Assembly: GCA_002104895.1 (NCBI GenBank)
Contig: MCFG01000399.1
Span: forward strand, 35,001-60,877
Length of the DNA: 25,877 bases
Source: Anaeromyces robustus
Lineage: Eukaryota > Neocallimastigomycota > Neocallimastigomycetes > Neocallimastigales > Neocallimastigaceae
Reading direction: 5' to 3'
Shown here piece by piece: positions 11,388 through 22,697 of the stretch. Positions within the stretch are counted from its first letter, which is position 1; every line of letters starts with the position of its first letter. The notes below the pieces were generated by a model. It ran no database searches. It was not told the DNA's origin and saw only the letters and a list, made by a program, of their open reading frames with translations. The position numbers and the translations under genes were made by a program.

Positions 11388-11818
11388 TTAAAAAAAAATA
11401 TTGTCCTAATATTTATATTAATATTATAAAATATATATATATATATATATATATGTATATTTACATATAATCTCTTCATTAACTTCAATTTTTTCATTAT
11501 TTCTTTATAATTTTCATCAAAATAATATTTTAAATTGTAATCTGAAAAATATTCATCACTAATAAATATTTTTATTAAAAAAAAGAAATTATTATTAATT
11601 ATTATTAACATTAAATATTTATTATTATATGAATATATGAATATATAATAATATCAATTATATATTACATATATATTTGATTTTTATATATTCTTACTTT
11701 TCATTAAAGGTTGGAAATTGTTTTTCAATATTTAATTTAAATACTTTATTAAAGAGACCAATCTCTACAAAGCTAAATTAATGTAATTAATTACAACAAC
11801 AACAACAACAACAACAAC

Positions 11819-11881
<63 letters not shown>

Positions 11882-11901
11882 TAATAATAATAATAATAAT
11901 G

Positions 11902-11999
<98 letters not shown>

Positions 12000-13919
12000 T
12001 AGTAATGATAATAATGATAATTAATAATGATTTTTATTTTTATAATTATAATATTAAAACTATATTAATATTATATATTATATTACCTTTGTGCTTCAGC
12101 TCTTTTTAAACCAAGTTTACCAATACAATAATTTAAAAATGACTCATATGTTTCATCTAAAAAATCTTTATGTTGTAATATAGGTTTCTCATATTTTGAT
12201 TTACCAGTTACAAGAGTTTGTTCCGAATAATTAGATGGAGAAAATATATTAAGAGATTCTTTAGGAATACGTTCTGCTTTCCATGATATCTTATTTATAT
12301 ATATATTTAATTAAAAATTTTGATAGAAAAAGAAATTATAAGATATTATTTTTGATAAAATTAATATTGTTTATTCTTTTATTTTTATTTAATATATGTA
12401 TATATATTTTTTAAATAATATATATACCAACAGATGAATTATTTTCAGAAACAAGATGATTACGTATATAATCTTTATTCTATTATATAATATATAGAAT
12501 ATAGCATATAATATAATATCAAAAAGTATTATATATTCAATTTTACAGTTAATCATTTATATATTTTTATATCATAACTTTTTTTTATTGATAAATATAT
12601 TGAACATACCACCCATGGTATTAATGTTCTATGCCACCCAAAAGCAAATCGTAATTTTAAACATGGCATAGATGGCATAATGGGTATAATCATAGGTAAA
12701 CGATTAACTACATTTTCATTATTACTTCCAAATATTTTTTGAACATAAAATGAACATCTTTTAAGTACTGGTGCTGAAACTGATACCACTACCACATCAA
12801 CATCTTTTGGTAAATTCTAAAATAAAATAGAAAAAAAAAAAAAGGAAGTATATACATATATATTAATATATTTATTAATATTAAATATGTATATATATAT
12901 ATATATACATAATATAATATAAATTAATGCTTACTGCCTTATCACTTGTAAACTTTAAATTACTTGGATAATTTAATTTTTCTGTTATTTCTTTATTAGT
13001 TGAATAAAGGTATATTTCTTCTGGTTTAAATATTTCTATCATGAAAAAAATAATAATAAATAAATAAATATATATATATCTTATTGTTACTAATTATGTT
13101 TTTCTATAATTATTATTATTGTTATTATATATATTATTATATTATTATTATTATTATATATTATATATTATTACTACTATTATTATTAAATTAATAATTT
13201 TTATTACTTAAATCTAAACATTTATCAAATATTAATTTTGCTAAGAGACTACTATGTGACATTCTTGTATCCATAACCATCCATACTATTTTAAAAGAGT
13301 TAATATCAGATTTATTTAAATTATCAAACAATCTATCTGCGATAACTTTTGTATTAAATGAATGATTTTCAATATCTATTCCATTAATTTTTTCTGTTAA
13401 AAGTTGAAACATTTTATTTCGTGTATCTAAATCATGTTCTTCTTTCGTCATTTCATGAACTTTTTTCTTTTCTTCCATTTTTATTTCAGGAACATCTGTA
13501 TATAAATTCAAATATTCCTTATTAAACATTTCTTGATCTAAATGCTTCAATTTCTATATATATTATTAATAAAAATACAAAAGAAAAATATATATATAAA
13601 TAAAATTAATTATGAATATGAAAAATAAATGAATTTTATATCTTTAATGATTATATATACATAAATATTATATAAATTAATATATATATATATTTATTAA
13701 AATAATAAGTCTTATTTAATATATTTATTTTTATAATCAAATAATTATAGATAAATATTTTTTTACATTCATTTTCCAAAACTGTCTAAGTTGATAAAGA
13801 AGATATACAATTTGAGTGAAGTAGGCATGACGAATATTATGGTCAATAGACTTAAACCTATTTAATTCATTATCTTGAATTTTAAAATTTATATTTCTTA
13901 ATAAACCTTGCAATGACAT
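11388..13919 (-). CDS. NOXRED1-like / P5C-reductase-like Rossmann protein, nine exons
   Basis: Exons on the minus strand are 13919-13767, 13553-13208, 13035-12935, 12816-12610, 12479-12428, 12276-12087, 11772-11698, 11558-11465 and 11405-11388: 1236 nt, 411 residues, phases closing throughout. The N-terminal helix (HAYFTQIVYLLYQLRQFW) and the Rossmann-like strands EEIYLYSTNK, DVDVVVVSVSAPVL and LPMIIPIMPSMPCLKLRFAF follow the layout of NADP-dependent oxidoreductase domain protein 1 and P5C reductases (STRRPE, DVIFLCCLPSQL, PLPRLKLLL in the human protein as remembered). The glycine loop expected near KIVWMVMDTRMSHSSLLAK is absent, so cofactor binding is doubtful. The exon 5/6 junction uses the AG at 12278-12277, because the earlier AG breaks the frame. 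The last mini-exon (DNIFF) is the least certain; without that splice the frame ends at 11375. Substrate unknown. Confidence 0.6.
11793..11999. repeat. (ACA)n/(ATA)n compound microsatellite in an intron
   Basis: About nine ACA units pass into about 60 ATA/TAA units with a few ATG interruptions. The array lies inside intron 6 of the minus-strand NOXRED1-like gene (11773-12086). Confidence 0.93.
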
Positions 13920-14518
13920 TTTTTAATATTTTCTTTTTTATATATAAAATAATAAAAACAAAATTTATCACTGTTAATATTTCTTATATTATTAATATTT
14001 TCTTTTGCTTTTTTCCTTTTTTGCTTTTTTGCCTTTTTTCTTTTTTTTTTTTTTGTTTTTTTTGTTTTTTTTTCTCTTTTCATTAATTTTTTCTTCTTGA
14101 TAATTTTTAATTTTATTTTTAAAGAAAATGTTTATATTTGAAAATTTAAATTATTTTTAATTTAATTAAAATAAATTAAAAAATTTTTTAAATGTCAAAA
14201 AAAAAAAATTTTTTTTTTATTTCACTTTTACTCTTTTGTAAAAGTTTTGGTGAAAAAAAAAATGTTCTTTTTTTTTTTTTTTGAAGTAGATATTATAAAT
14301 GAATATATAATTTAAATAATCAGTTATAATTAATAAAATTACTAAGATTAAATATATTATCAAAAGTGTATTCAAAATTCATTTAAATATATAATTATCA
14401 ATAATTATATAAATAAATAATTTTAATTCATAATTATAACCGTATATAAAAATAAATTGAAATCATTAGAAATATTTTAATAAATTCATTAATAGTATTT
14501 CTTTATTATTTTATTACT
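13920..14518. promoter_or_regulatory. Divergent promoter region (NOXRED1-like gene <- -> RAD2)
   Basis: About 600 bp separate two start codons that face away from each other, so the promoters share this interval. It is rich in A/T homopolymers. A small hairpin, CTTTTAC-TCTTTT-GTAAAAG (14225-14244), is flanked by TTTCA/TGAAA. A minus-strand Lys-rich frame near 13898-14083 is low complexity and not believed. No confident TATA box or factor site can be named. Confidence 0.5.
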
Positions 14519-17500
14519 ATGGGTGTTAAAGGACTGTGGAAATTATTACATCCAGTAGCAAGACCTGTTCAATTAGAACAATTAAGTGATAAAGTTCTTG
14601 CAGTAGATATCCTTTTATAGTTTAAAGTTTAATTATTTTTACAATTGAACTTTTTTATAAATTCATTTCAATATATATATACATATTCCTTTATATATAT
14701 TACTATTCCTTAATTTTTATTATATATTGTATTTATTTATTTAATTATTTACTTATTCATTTATAAATATATTATATTTAAATTGTTTATCTCTATGAAA
14801 AAAAATAAAAATTATTTATCATACATTTAATTGAATTGTAAATATTTTTTTAATTATTAAAAAAAAAAAAAATTAACAAAAATACATGCTAGTATTTGGC
14901 TTCATCAATTTATTAAAGCATTAAAAGATAAAGAAGGGAAAACTTTAAATAATGCACATATTTTAGGTTTTTTTCGAAGAATATGTAAATTTTTATTTCA
15001 TAATATTAAACCTGTATTTGTATTTGATGGTGCAACACCTGATTTAAAAGCTCATACAATTGTAATTACATAAAATAATATTTGTTAAATATTCAAATTT
15101 TCTTTCACTATCTTGTTTTTGTTTTGTTTATATATATATAAATTTTATATTTTTCAATTATATTTAATTAAGAAATTTAATAACAATTTAATAACAATTT
15201 CTTTTGAAATGTAAAATACATCTAATATTAATTATTTTTAAAAATATTAACATTTTCATTATTTGTAATGAAAAATTGTTTATTATTTAATATACATGAA
15301 ATATGAAAATTCGAACTATCTATTAAATATTTATAAATCAATAAATGTAAATGAATTGCTCTAATAATAGCAAACAAGAAGAAAACGACGAATAAAACGA
15401 CAAGAAAATGTTCAAAGAACAGCTAAAAAAATTTTAGCTGCACAAATTCATTTAAATGCAATTAATGCAATACAATCATCAAGTAATAAATGTTATCTTT
15501 TCTGTTCTATTTAAATGCATATATAATATATTTTTTAAATTGCTTTTATAGTTTTCTTTTTCTTTCTTTTTAAAAAAAATTTTTCATAATACTTTATAAT
15601 ATTTTTTATATTATATTTGTACAATGTATTTACATATATATATATATTCATTAAAAATAAAAGATGATAATCAGCCTTCTTCTCAAAAGGAAATAAGTGA
15701 TGAAATGATAAAAGCCATTAAGTTTTCAAATTATGAAGATAGAACAAGAAGAGATGAATATGTTCTACCTCCAGAACCAACTAATATGTAAAATTATTAA
15801 TATTAGTTTTTTCTTATTTTTTTTTTTTTTTTTATCTATTTAATAAAAATCAATTTCTTTTTCATATTTTTAACTATATAAAGGACACATAGACTTATAT
15901 ATACTTATTGATATATTTATTTTTATTGTTTAATAACAATTATTTATTTATTTATTTGTTTATCTTTTTTATTTATTTAATAACAATTATTTAAAGTATG
16001 GACGATTATCGTTTAGCAAGTAAAGAAGAATTGCATGATTTGATTCGTTATGATATGGATATTAATGAAGTATTTGATTCAAAATATTTTCAATCTCTTC
16101 CTGTAGAAATTCAACATAAAATTGTATATGAAATGAAAAATAAAAGTAGACAAAATTCATATGATCGTATTGAAAAAATGATTGAGGTTGCATCTATATC
16201 CTTTTACAATTATATATATTTTAAAAAAAAAAATAATTAAAAAAATGTATTATTATGTAATTCTTCAATCTATCCTTAATTCTATATATATATATATATT
16301 CTTTATCATATAATATTTTTATCAAAATGATATATATCATAATTATTTTATATATAATATTTTTATTTTTTTTTTTATTTTTAATAATTTTATACTCTGC
16401 TTTAGATTTCTCAAAATTACAAATTAAAGGGGCAATTTATAGAAATAAATTAACAGAAGCTTTACACCAATTTAATCGTGATGGTACTCTTTTTAATGGT
16501 TTATCAAAAAACATTGCTTCTGAAAGAAATAATGAATATATTTTGATTAAAAATGATGACAAAGAAGGTGGATGGTCTTTTAAACTTAAAAATGTATATA
16601 AATATTATATCATAATTTAATAATAATTTTTTTTCTTCATATTATTTATTTCTTTTTTATTTCAATATATATAACTCTAACTATAAATATAAAAATTACA
16701 AATTATTTATTTTATTTTAATACAAAAATATCAATAAAATAAAATAAAATAAAAATGAAAATTAATATATTTGATTATTAGGAAAATGATGATGAAAATA
16801 AAAAAAAATCTAATTTGGAAAATCTTTTAAATTTAAAAGAAAATTTTGAAGATACTTTAAATAAAAATCGTTTAGCAAAAAATAAAAATATACATACATT
16901 TGCAAATACTTATAAAAGAAATGAAAATGGAAAAGTTGTAGATCTTTTAAGTGATAATTCTAACAGTGATGAAGATGATGAAAATATTTTTGAAAAATTT
17001 TATAAAGTTGGTAATGATAATGAAAATTTAGTCAATATTACAAATGATAAAGATACTTTTGATTTAAATAATCCTTTAAAGAATCCAGTTAATGAACAGT
17101 TATTAAAAAGTAGTTTTACTTTTCCATTAAATAAAGAATTTATTCAACTTGAAGAAGAAGAAGAAGAAAAAGAGAAAAAAGAAGAAAAAGATAATGAAAA
17201 AGATAAAGATGCACATATTTTAACTACACCTGAAAGAGAAAAAAGATTTAATGAACAGATAAAAAAATATTTACCAAATATTACTAATAAATTTATTTCA
17301 CAACCCTATTCTGTAGCAGAAGAAAATGATACTAATATATTAAAATTATCACTTGATCTTTCTATTGATCCTAATGATACCCTAATGAAAAAATCAGAGG
17401 ATGATTTTATTGAATATTGGATCGATGAAGCAACATTTGATTTTAAAATTGAACATCCCGACTTTTATAATCTTATTAGTGATACTATTACTGAAACTCC

Positions 17501-20500
17501 TATAAATGAAATATTAAAAGAATGGGAAAATGTATACCTCGATAAAATAAATAAAAATTTAAATCCTGTTAAAAAAGAAGATTCAGATGAAAGTTCAGAT
17601 TCAGATATTGCTATTGTTAGTGATGATGATGAAGATAATGATGAAGAACATCCAGTAGAAGAAAGTTCAGAATATTTTTACGAAAAATTTCTTTTTAATA
17701 CATTAAAATGGAAGTATTATCAATTAGGAAAAACAGAAATTCCTGTTCAAAATGAAGAAATATTATCTATATCCCAAGCTAATAAAACTAGGAAAAATAA
17801 TCTTGCTATGAATAAATATGATGAACCTATAATTATTGAAGACAATGATAATGATATAAAAAATCATACCAATAACGAAAAAGATAATAATGACAATAAT
17901 GATGATGATAAAATTATAATAAATGATAATAAAATTTCAGATATGTATAATTTTATGTCTGGTGATGTTAAGATTCAAAATAAAAAAGAAAGTGAAACTA
18001 ATAATAATGAAAAAGTTGATCTTAATAAAATATTATTTTTTGAAGATGAAGATATAATGAATATTGATGAAAATTATCCTACTAAAAATACAAAAATCGA
18101 TGAGTTAAATGATAAACATGAAAAAATTAAAAAAAATATTAATTCAGTAATTTCAATTGATGATGAGGATGAAAATGATGATATTGTTGTAATTGATAAT
18201 AATATAAACAATAACAATAACAATAACAATAACAACAATAACAATAACAACAATAACAATAACAACAATAACAACAACAACACCAACAACAACAACAATA
18301 ATAATAAAAATAATAATAATAATAAAAGTAAAACTGAATATGCTTTAGATTCTTTCTTTTTTGAAGACGATGATGATAATGATATTAATAATAAAGAAGA
18401 AAATGGCAATAATCAATCTATTAATGATTATATTAAAACAAATTCTATATCGTCAATTATAGATAAATTAAGTCAAAAATCAAGTGAAATTAGTGTAGAT
18501 AATTATTCAAATATTGATTGGAATTCTATAATTATTGATTCTGATAATAAAAATAAAGAAGTTAATAATAATCAAAATAAAGAAGCAAATAATGATAATA
18601 ATAATAATTCTTCTCATGAAATGTCAATTCCTATTCCAAAACAGAATTATAATAAAAAATTTAATAATAATAATAATAATAGTAATAAAAATGATATTTT
18701 AATGAAACTGGTTGAGAATTTTAAACCAAAAGATACTGATGAATTTTTTGATGATACATTTGATATTATAGATGATGAAGATGCTTTTATGGAACAAATA
18801 TACCAAAATACAATGAATGAAAAAGCTTCTTCTTCTAGTTCAAATCCCCAAACTATTAATAATTATGACTTTAATTATCAATTAAATAAATTAAAAAATT
18901 TCAATAGAAATAATAAAAAAGAAAACGAAAGAGAAAAAAATTATAGTAAATATGCAGCAGCAAGAAAAAGAAAATTGAATAATGAAAAAGAAAAGGAAAA
19001 GGAAAAGGAAAAGGAAATAGAAAAATATAATGATGATAAAAATTCAATCAATAATAAAGTATTATCACAAAGTTTAGATAATAATAATAATAATGATAAT
19101 GAAAATGATGATGATGATAAGGATGAAATTAACTTTATATTAAATCCTGTTATTAAAAAATCTAAATTGGATACTATCGAAGAAAAGGATAAAATGAAAA
19201 TTAAAGAAAATCAAAATAAAATAGAAGAAAAAACTAAGATTAATATTGATGTTGATAATGATATAACAAAAACTATGAATAAGGAGGAAGAAGATATTAT
19301 AATAAAAAATGATCTTGAATTAACAGAATCACCAATTTCTATAGATTTGGAAAATGATGATAAGGATCAAAAAAATAAAATAGAAATAGAAATAAAGGAC
19401 GATAAAAATTTAATAAATAATGAAAAAGTTAAAATAAATAAAAAAGAAGAAAAAATTGATTTTTCTATTATGGAAGATCAAAATCACCAAGACCAAGAAA
19501 CACAAATTTTAAAAAGTAAAAAAAAGGGAAAAGAACCAATGATAGAGGATGATGAAAAAAGTATTGATATGAATATAAATAATATAGAAAATAATAATAA
19601 TAATGATGATGATGATGATTTCATAATTGAAAGTCAAGAATATAGATTTAAAGCTAATAAAAGTCCAACATCACACTTTGTATCTTCTATTCATATTGAT
19701 AGTGATGATAGTGATGATTTTGAAGAAGAATTAAAACAAATTCAAAATCAACAACAAACTCAAAATCAAAAAATATCGAATTCAATAAATGATAGCTATT
19801 ATATGAACAAAGAAATAAACAATAATGATAAAGAAAAGGAAGAATTTAATATAAATACTCTGAATAAATATAAATTTAAAAGAGAATCTTCAGAATCAGA
19901 AATTTCTATAGAAATTAATAAAGAAAAAGAAAATGAAAAAAATGAAACTGAGATAATTCAAGTAGATGATGATGACGATTCATTAATAGATGTAAATACT
20001 GAAATACATGATGAAAATATAGAATATGCTCGTATGATTTCAGAAATTTCTAAAAAAGATATATCAACAATTCAAAATGAATTAGAAGAAGAAATATCTA
20101 ATTTAAAAATTGAAAAATTAAAAGAACAAAAAGGTTCAGAAGATATTACATCAACAATGATTTATGATTGCCAAGTAAAATATTTAATTAAAAATTTAAT
20201 AATTAATAATTAATAATTAATAATTAATAATTAATAATTAATAATAAATAAAATTATATAAAATTTTCTATTACAGTATATTTGTTTTTATATTATATAA
20301 ATGTAAAATATATTAAATATATTATAATAATGCAATATTCTTATTTTTTTTTCTTATATTATCCTTTTTAGGAACTATTAAGATTATTTGGTATACCTTA
20401 TATTGTAAGTCCAATGGAAGCTGAAGCTCAATGCGCTACACTTTATTCAAAAAAATTAGTGGATGGAATTGTTACAGATGATAGTGATATATTTTTATTT

Positions 20501-21225
20501 GGTGGATCAAATGTTTATAAAAATATGTTTAATCAACACCAATATGTTGAATGTTACAAAATGACAGAATTAGAAAAAGAAATGAAATTAAATCGTGAAA
20601 AATTAATTAATATGGCTTATCTTTTAGGTAGTGATTATACAGAAGGTGTAAAAGGATTTGGTATTGTTCATGCTATGGAAATTATTAAAGAATGGCCAGG
20701 AGATGATGGATTAATTGAATTTAAACAATGGTGGGAAAAACGTATTTTAAATGGTGAAGTTGATCCAAATGAAAATAAATTAAGAGAAAGAATTGTAAAG
20801 TATTTATAAATAAATAAATAAATTAATAAATAAATAAATAATATAAATGAATAAATAAATAATATATATATATAATAAATATTATAAACATTTAAATATT
20901 AAAAATTTATGAATATAATGTAAATCAATAAATATTAGAAAATATTTTATTTATATTTATGATTATTAATAATTATAATACTTTCTAATTATTTATCTAT
21001 TATTATTATTATTTAATAGTATAAACAATGTAGAAAAGTTGATATACCCGATAGTTTTCCAGATCCACAAATTAAAAATGCTTATTTAAATCCAATATGT
21101 GATGAATCTGATCAAGCTTTTGTTTGGGGTACACCAGATTTAACATCTTTAAAAAAGTAAAATATTAATAAAATATAATATATAATGTATCATATATATA
21201 TTATAATTTCTATATTGTTTTTATA

Positions 21226-21288
<63 letters not shown>

Positions 21289-21524
21289 TAAATATATATA
21301 GGTTTTTGAATAAAAAATTATTATGGGATTATAATAAAATTAATACCATTTTAGTTCCTATCATTAAAAAGTTGGAGAAAAATAGAATGGCTAATAACAA
21401 TGATAAGAAACAAACAAAATTAGATCAATATTTCTTTAATCCAAAAAGTATTATGGAATCTAATAAATTACATCAAAGTCAAAGAATTAAAAATGTTATT
21501 CAACAATGGTCTTCTAAAAAATAA
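14519..21524 (+). CDS. RAD2: RAD2 / XPG (ERCC5) structure-specific DNA repair endonuclease
   Basis: XPG makes the 3' incision in nucleotide excision repair in the nucleus. Ten exons: 14519-14606, 14886-15061, 15371-15482, 15664-15787, 15997-16195, 16396-16593, 16782-20174, 20372-20794, 21020-21156, 21302-21524; 5073 nt, 1690 residues. The N-domain has [22 protein letters not shown] (Asp30) and PVFVFDG (Asp77), both at the human numbering. Next comes a conserved spacer start ([34 protein letters not shown]). Exon 7 (residues 300-1430) is one 3.4-kb acidic, Asn-rich exon. The I-domain has MEAEAQCA (Glu1446, Glu1448), [10 protein letters not shown] (Asp1467, Asp1469) and [10 protein letters not shown] (Asp1518), so all acidic metal ligands are kept. 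A PCNA-binding box, QTKLDQYF (1654-1661), sits near the basic C-terminus. It is longer than human (1186) because of the spacer. Introns 1 and 5 are AT-AC; the rest are GT-AG. Confidence 0.96.
14607..14885 (+). other. AT-AC (U12-type) intron 1 of RAD2
   Basis: The donor is ATATCCTTTT, a perfect U12-type 5' site. A branch-like ATTAAC lies at 14872-14877, nine bases before the AC acceptor (AATAC, 14881-14885). Splicing joins GTA-G to AT-GCT-AGT and restores VLAVDASIWL, the invariant N-domain motif with Asp30. GT-AG alternatives (for example CTAG before TATTTGG) give a wrong frame. Confidence 0.9.
16196..16395 (+). other. AT-AC (U12-type) intron 5 of RAD2
   Basis: The donor is ATATCCTTTT, the same ten bases as in intron 1. 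A branch-like TTTTTAAT ends at 16385, with its branch A about 11 bases from the acceptor TTATAC (AC at 16394-16395). It is phase 0 and joins ...MIEVAS to [12 protein letters not shown], keeping the spacer motif DFSxxQIKG found across XPG/Rad2. No GT-AG pair gives this reading. Confidence 0.82.
18198..18325 (+). repeat. Poly-Asn coding tract in RAD2 exon 7
   Basis: About 40 AAC/AAT codons with a few Ile, Thr and Lys interruptions (about residues 772-814). AAC and AAT alternate, so protein-level tolerance combined with codon-scale slippage is likely. On the minus strand it reads as poly-Leu, a shadow frame. Confidence 0.95.
20199..20243. repeat. Heptamer repeat (AATTAAT)n in RAD2 intron 7
   Basis: About six perfect AATTAAT units start just after the donor side of intron 7 (20175-20371). 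Reading into them extends the exon 7 frame artificially to a stop at 20213. Confidence 0.9.
21227..21290. repeat. (AAT)n microsatellite in RAD2 intron 9
   Basis: About 21 AAT units lie within the intron between exons 9 and 10 (21157-21301), ending some 10 bases before the acceptor. Confidence 0.93.
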
Positions 21525-22056
21525 TCTTTAATTATAAAAAAAAAAAAAAAAGGATTTTTTTTAATTGTTATATTTGCATATATAAAACTTTATCTTTATA
21601 GAAATAAAAGAAATTCTTGTTGTAGTTAAAATTTTTTGTTTTTTTATCTATATATCTATATATATATATATATATTAAATGTTTTATTTAAATTTTAGAT
21701 ATTTTATTTTATATATTATCATATACCAATCACTTAAAAAAAAAAAAAAAAAGAACTTTTATTTAAGTTAATATCATAATAAAAAAAATAAAAAATAAAA
21801 AAAAAAAAATAAATAAATAAAATAAAATGAATTACATATAATATAAAATGCATATACCATATTAAAAAATTAATTTAAAAATAAAAAATCAAATATATTA
21901 AATATTAAACATATATCAAATACAATATTTGATTTTTATATTTTTAAAAAATTTTTAAACATATCTGACACGTTTTTTTGTATATATTTTTTTTTTTGGT
22001 TTAATTTATATATATTGGTTACATTTTGATCAACTGAATTTGTTATTATTGTAATA
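21525..22056. other. RAD2 3' flank, no gene seen
   Basis: AT-rich sequence holds A-runs just after the stop, an AATAAA-like string near 21601 and a (TA)n stretch around 21650-21675. Base composition changes at roughly 22010-22057, where the LINE-associated segment begins. No protein or RNA gene is recognisable. Confidence 0.6.
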
Positions 22057-22156
22057 CCTCTTCTGAGGACCTGTACTTCCATTCATTTGGAATGCTCAGA
22101 AGAGGGTAAATGCCTGTCGATACATGGCGACGTTAAGGGCATTTTATGAAGTCTCC
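22057..22156 (+). other. Structured RNA segment at the LINE 5' end (HDV-like ribozyme candidate)
   Basis: Exact pairings: CCTCTTCTGAG (22057-22067) with CTCAGAAGAGG (22095-22105); CATTC (22080-22084) with GAATG (22090-22094); AAATGCC (22108-22114) with GGCATTT (22138-22144), enclosing GTCG/CGAC (22116-22119/22128-22131); ACTTC (22075-22079) with GAAGT (22148-22152). The order P1-P2-P3-P3'-P1'-P4-P4'-P2' is that of HDV-like ribozymes, known at the 5' ends of some LINEs. Weak points are that P1 has 11 pairs rather than about 7, the loop lacks the usual C pair for P1.1, and the only candidate catalytic C (in GGC, 22138-22140) is also pairable within P4. Confidence 0.45.
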
Positions 22157-22590
22157 TAAATAATTGTTCTTTTTTCTAATAATATGTATAAGCTGGATAT
22201 GCAGGAAAAAAAAATGAGATATTTGTATTTTCTTTTAAATTTACCTTTCATGTATTTCTGTATATTATCACTGTATGAATCCATTGTAATTGCGTTAATT
22301 ATTGTATGAGCTTGATTCACTCAAATGCATGTGCTTATACTTTATTAGAGTTTAGAATAGTTATTTTTGAGTTCTTCACCTTTAACTTTTTTTTAATTTC
22401 ATGAATTTAAGAATTTACAAGATTTCAAATATATTTACATTCGCAAAAAGAGATTTTATAACAACTATCAATATTCTAAAAGTGTTTTTATAATAGTGTA
22501 AAGAAGATAAACAATTGTAAAATTTAAACAACAGTGAAAAATTTACATTCAGTTATTACTAGTCTACATTTTTTTTAACTCGATCTTTTT

Positions 22591-22595
<5 letters not shown>

Positions 22596-22624
<29 letters not shown>
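22596..22624 (+). repeat. Poly(A) run in the LINE leader
   Basis: 29 consecutive A, followed by (TA)n and about 70 bp before the LINE start codon. It could be a homopolymer of the leader, or the tail of a separate short insert ending here; the sequence does not decide. Confidence 0.9.
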
Positions 22625-22638
<14 letters not shown>

Positions 22639-22697
22639 AGTTTTGCACTTTCATTTTTCTTTTTTATTTTTTTCAATATTAAATATATATAATCACA

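Noticed and set aside
12277-12293. Exon 6 of the NOXRED1-like gene starting at the earlier AG (ISWKAER reading)
   Set aside because: It does not fit the phase left by exon 5; the AG at 12278-12277 gives VAERIPKE in frame.
13898-14083. Minus-strand Lys/Arg-rich ORF of 61 residues
   Set aside because: Low-complexity reading of T-rich DNA in the divergent promoter; it only touches the start of the NOXRED1-like gene in another frame.
15998-16240. Independent small gene starting [15 protein letters not shown]
   Set aside because: It is exon 5 of RAD2; the phase from exon 4 and the XPG spacer homology continue through it, and its apparent stop lies inside the second AT-AC intron.
18074-18409. Minus-strand poly-Leu/Ser ORF
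   Set aside because: Shadow of the poly-Asn and acidic coding tract of RAD2 exon 7.
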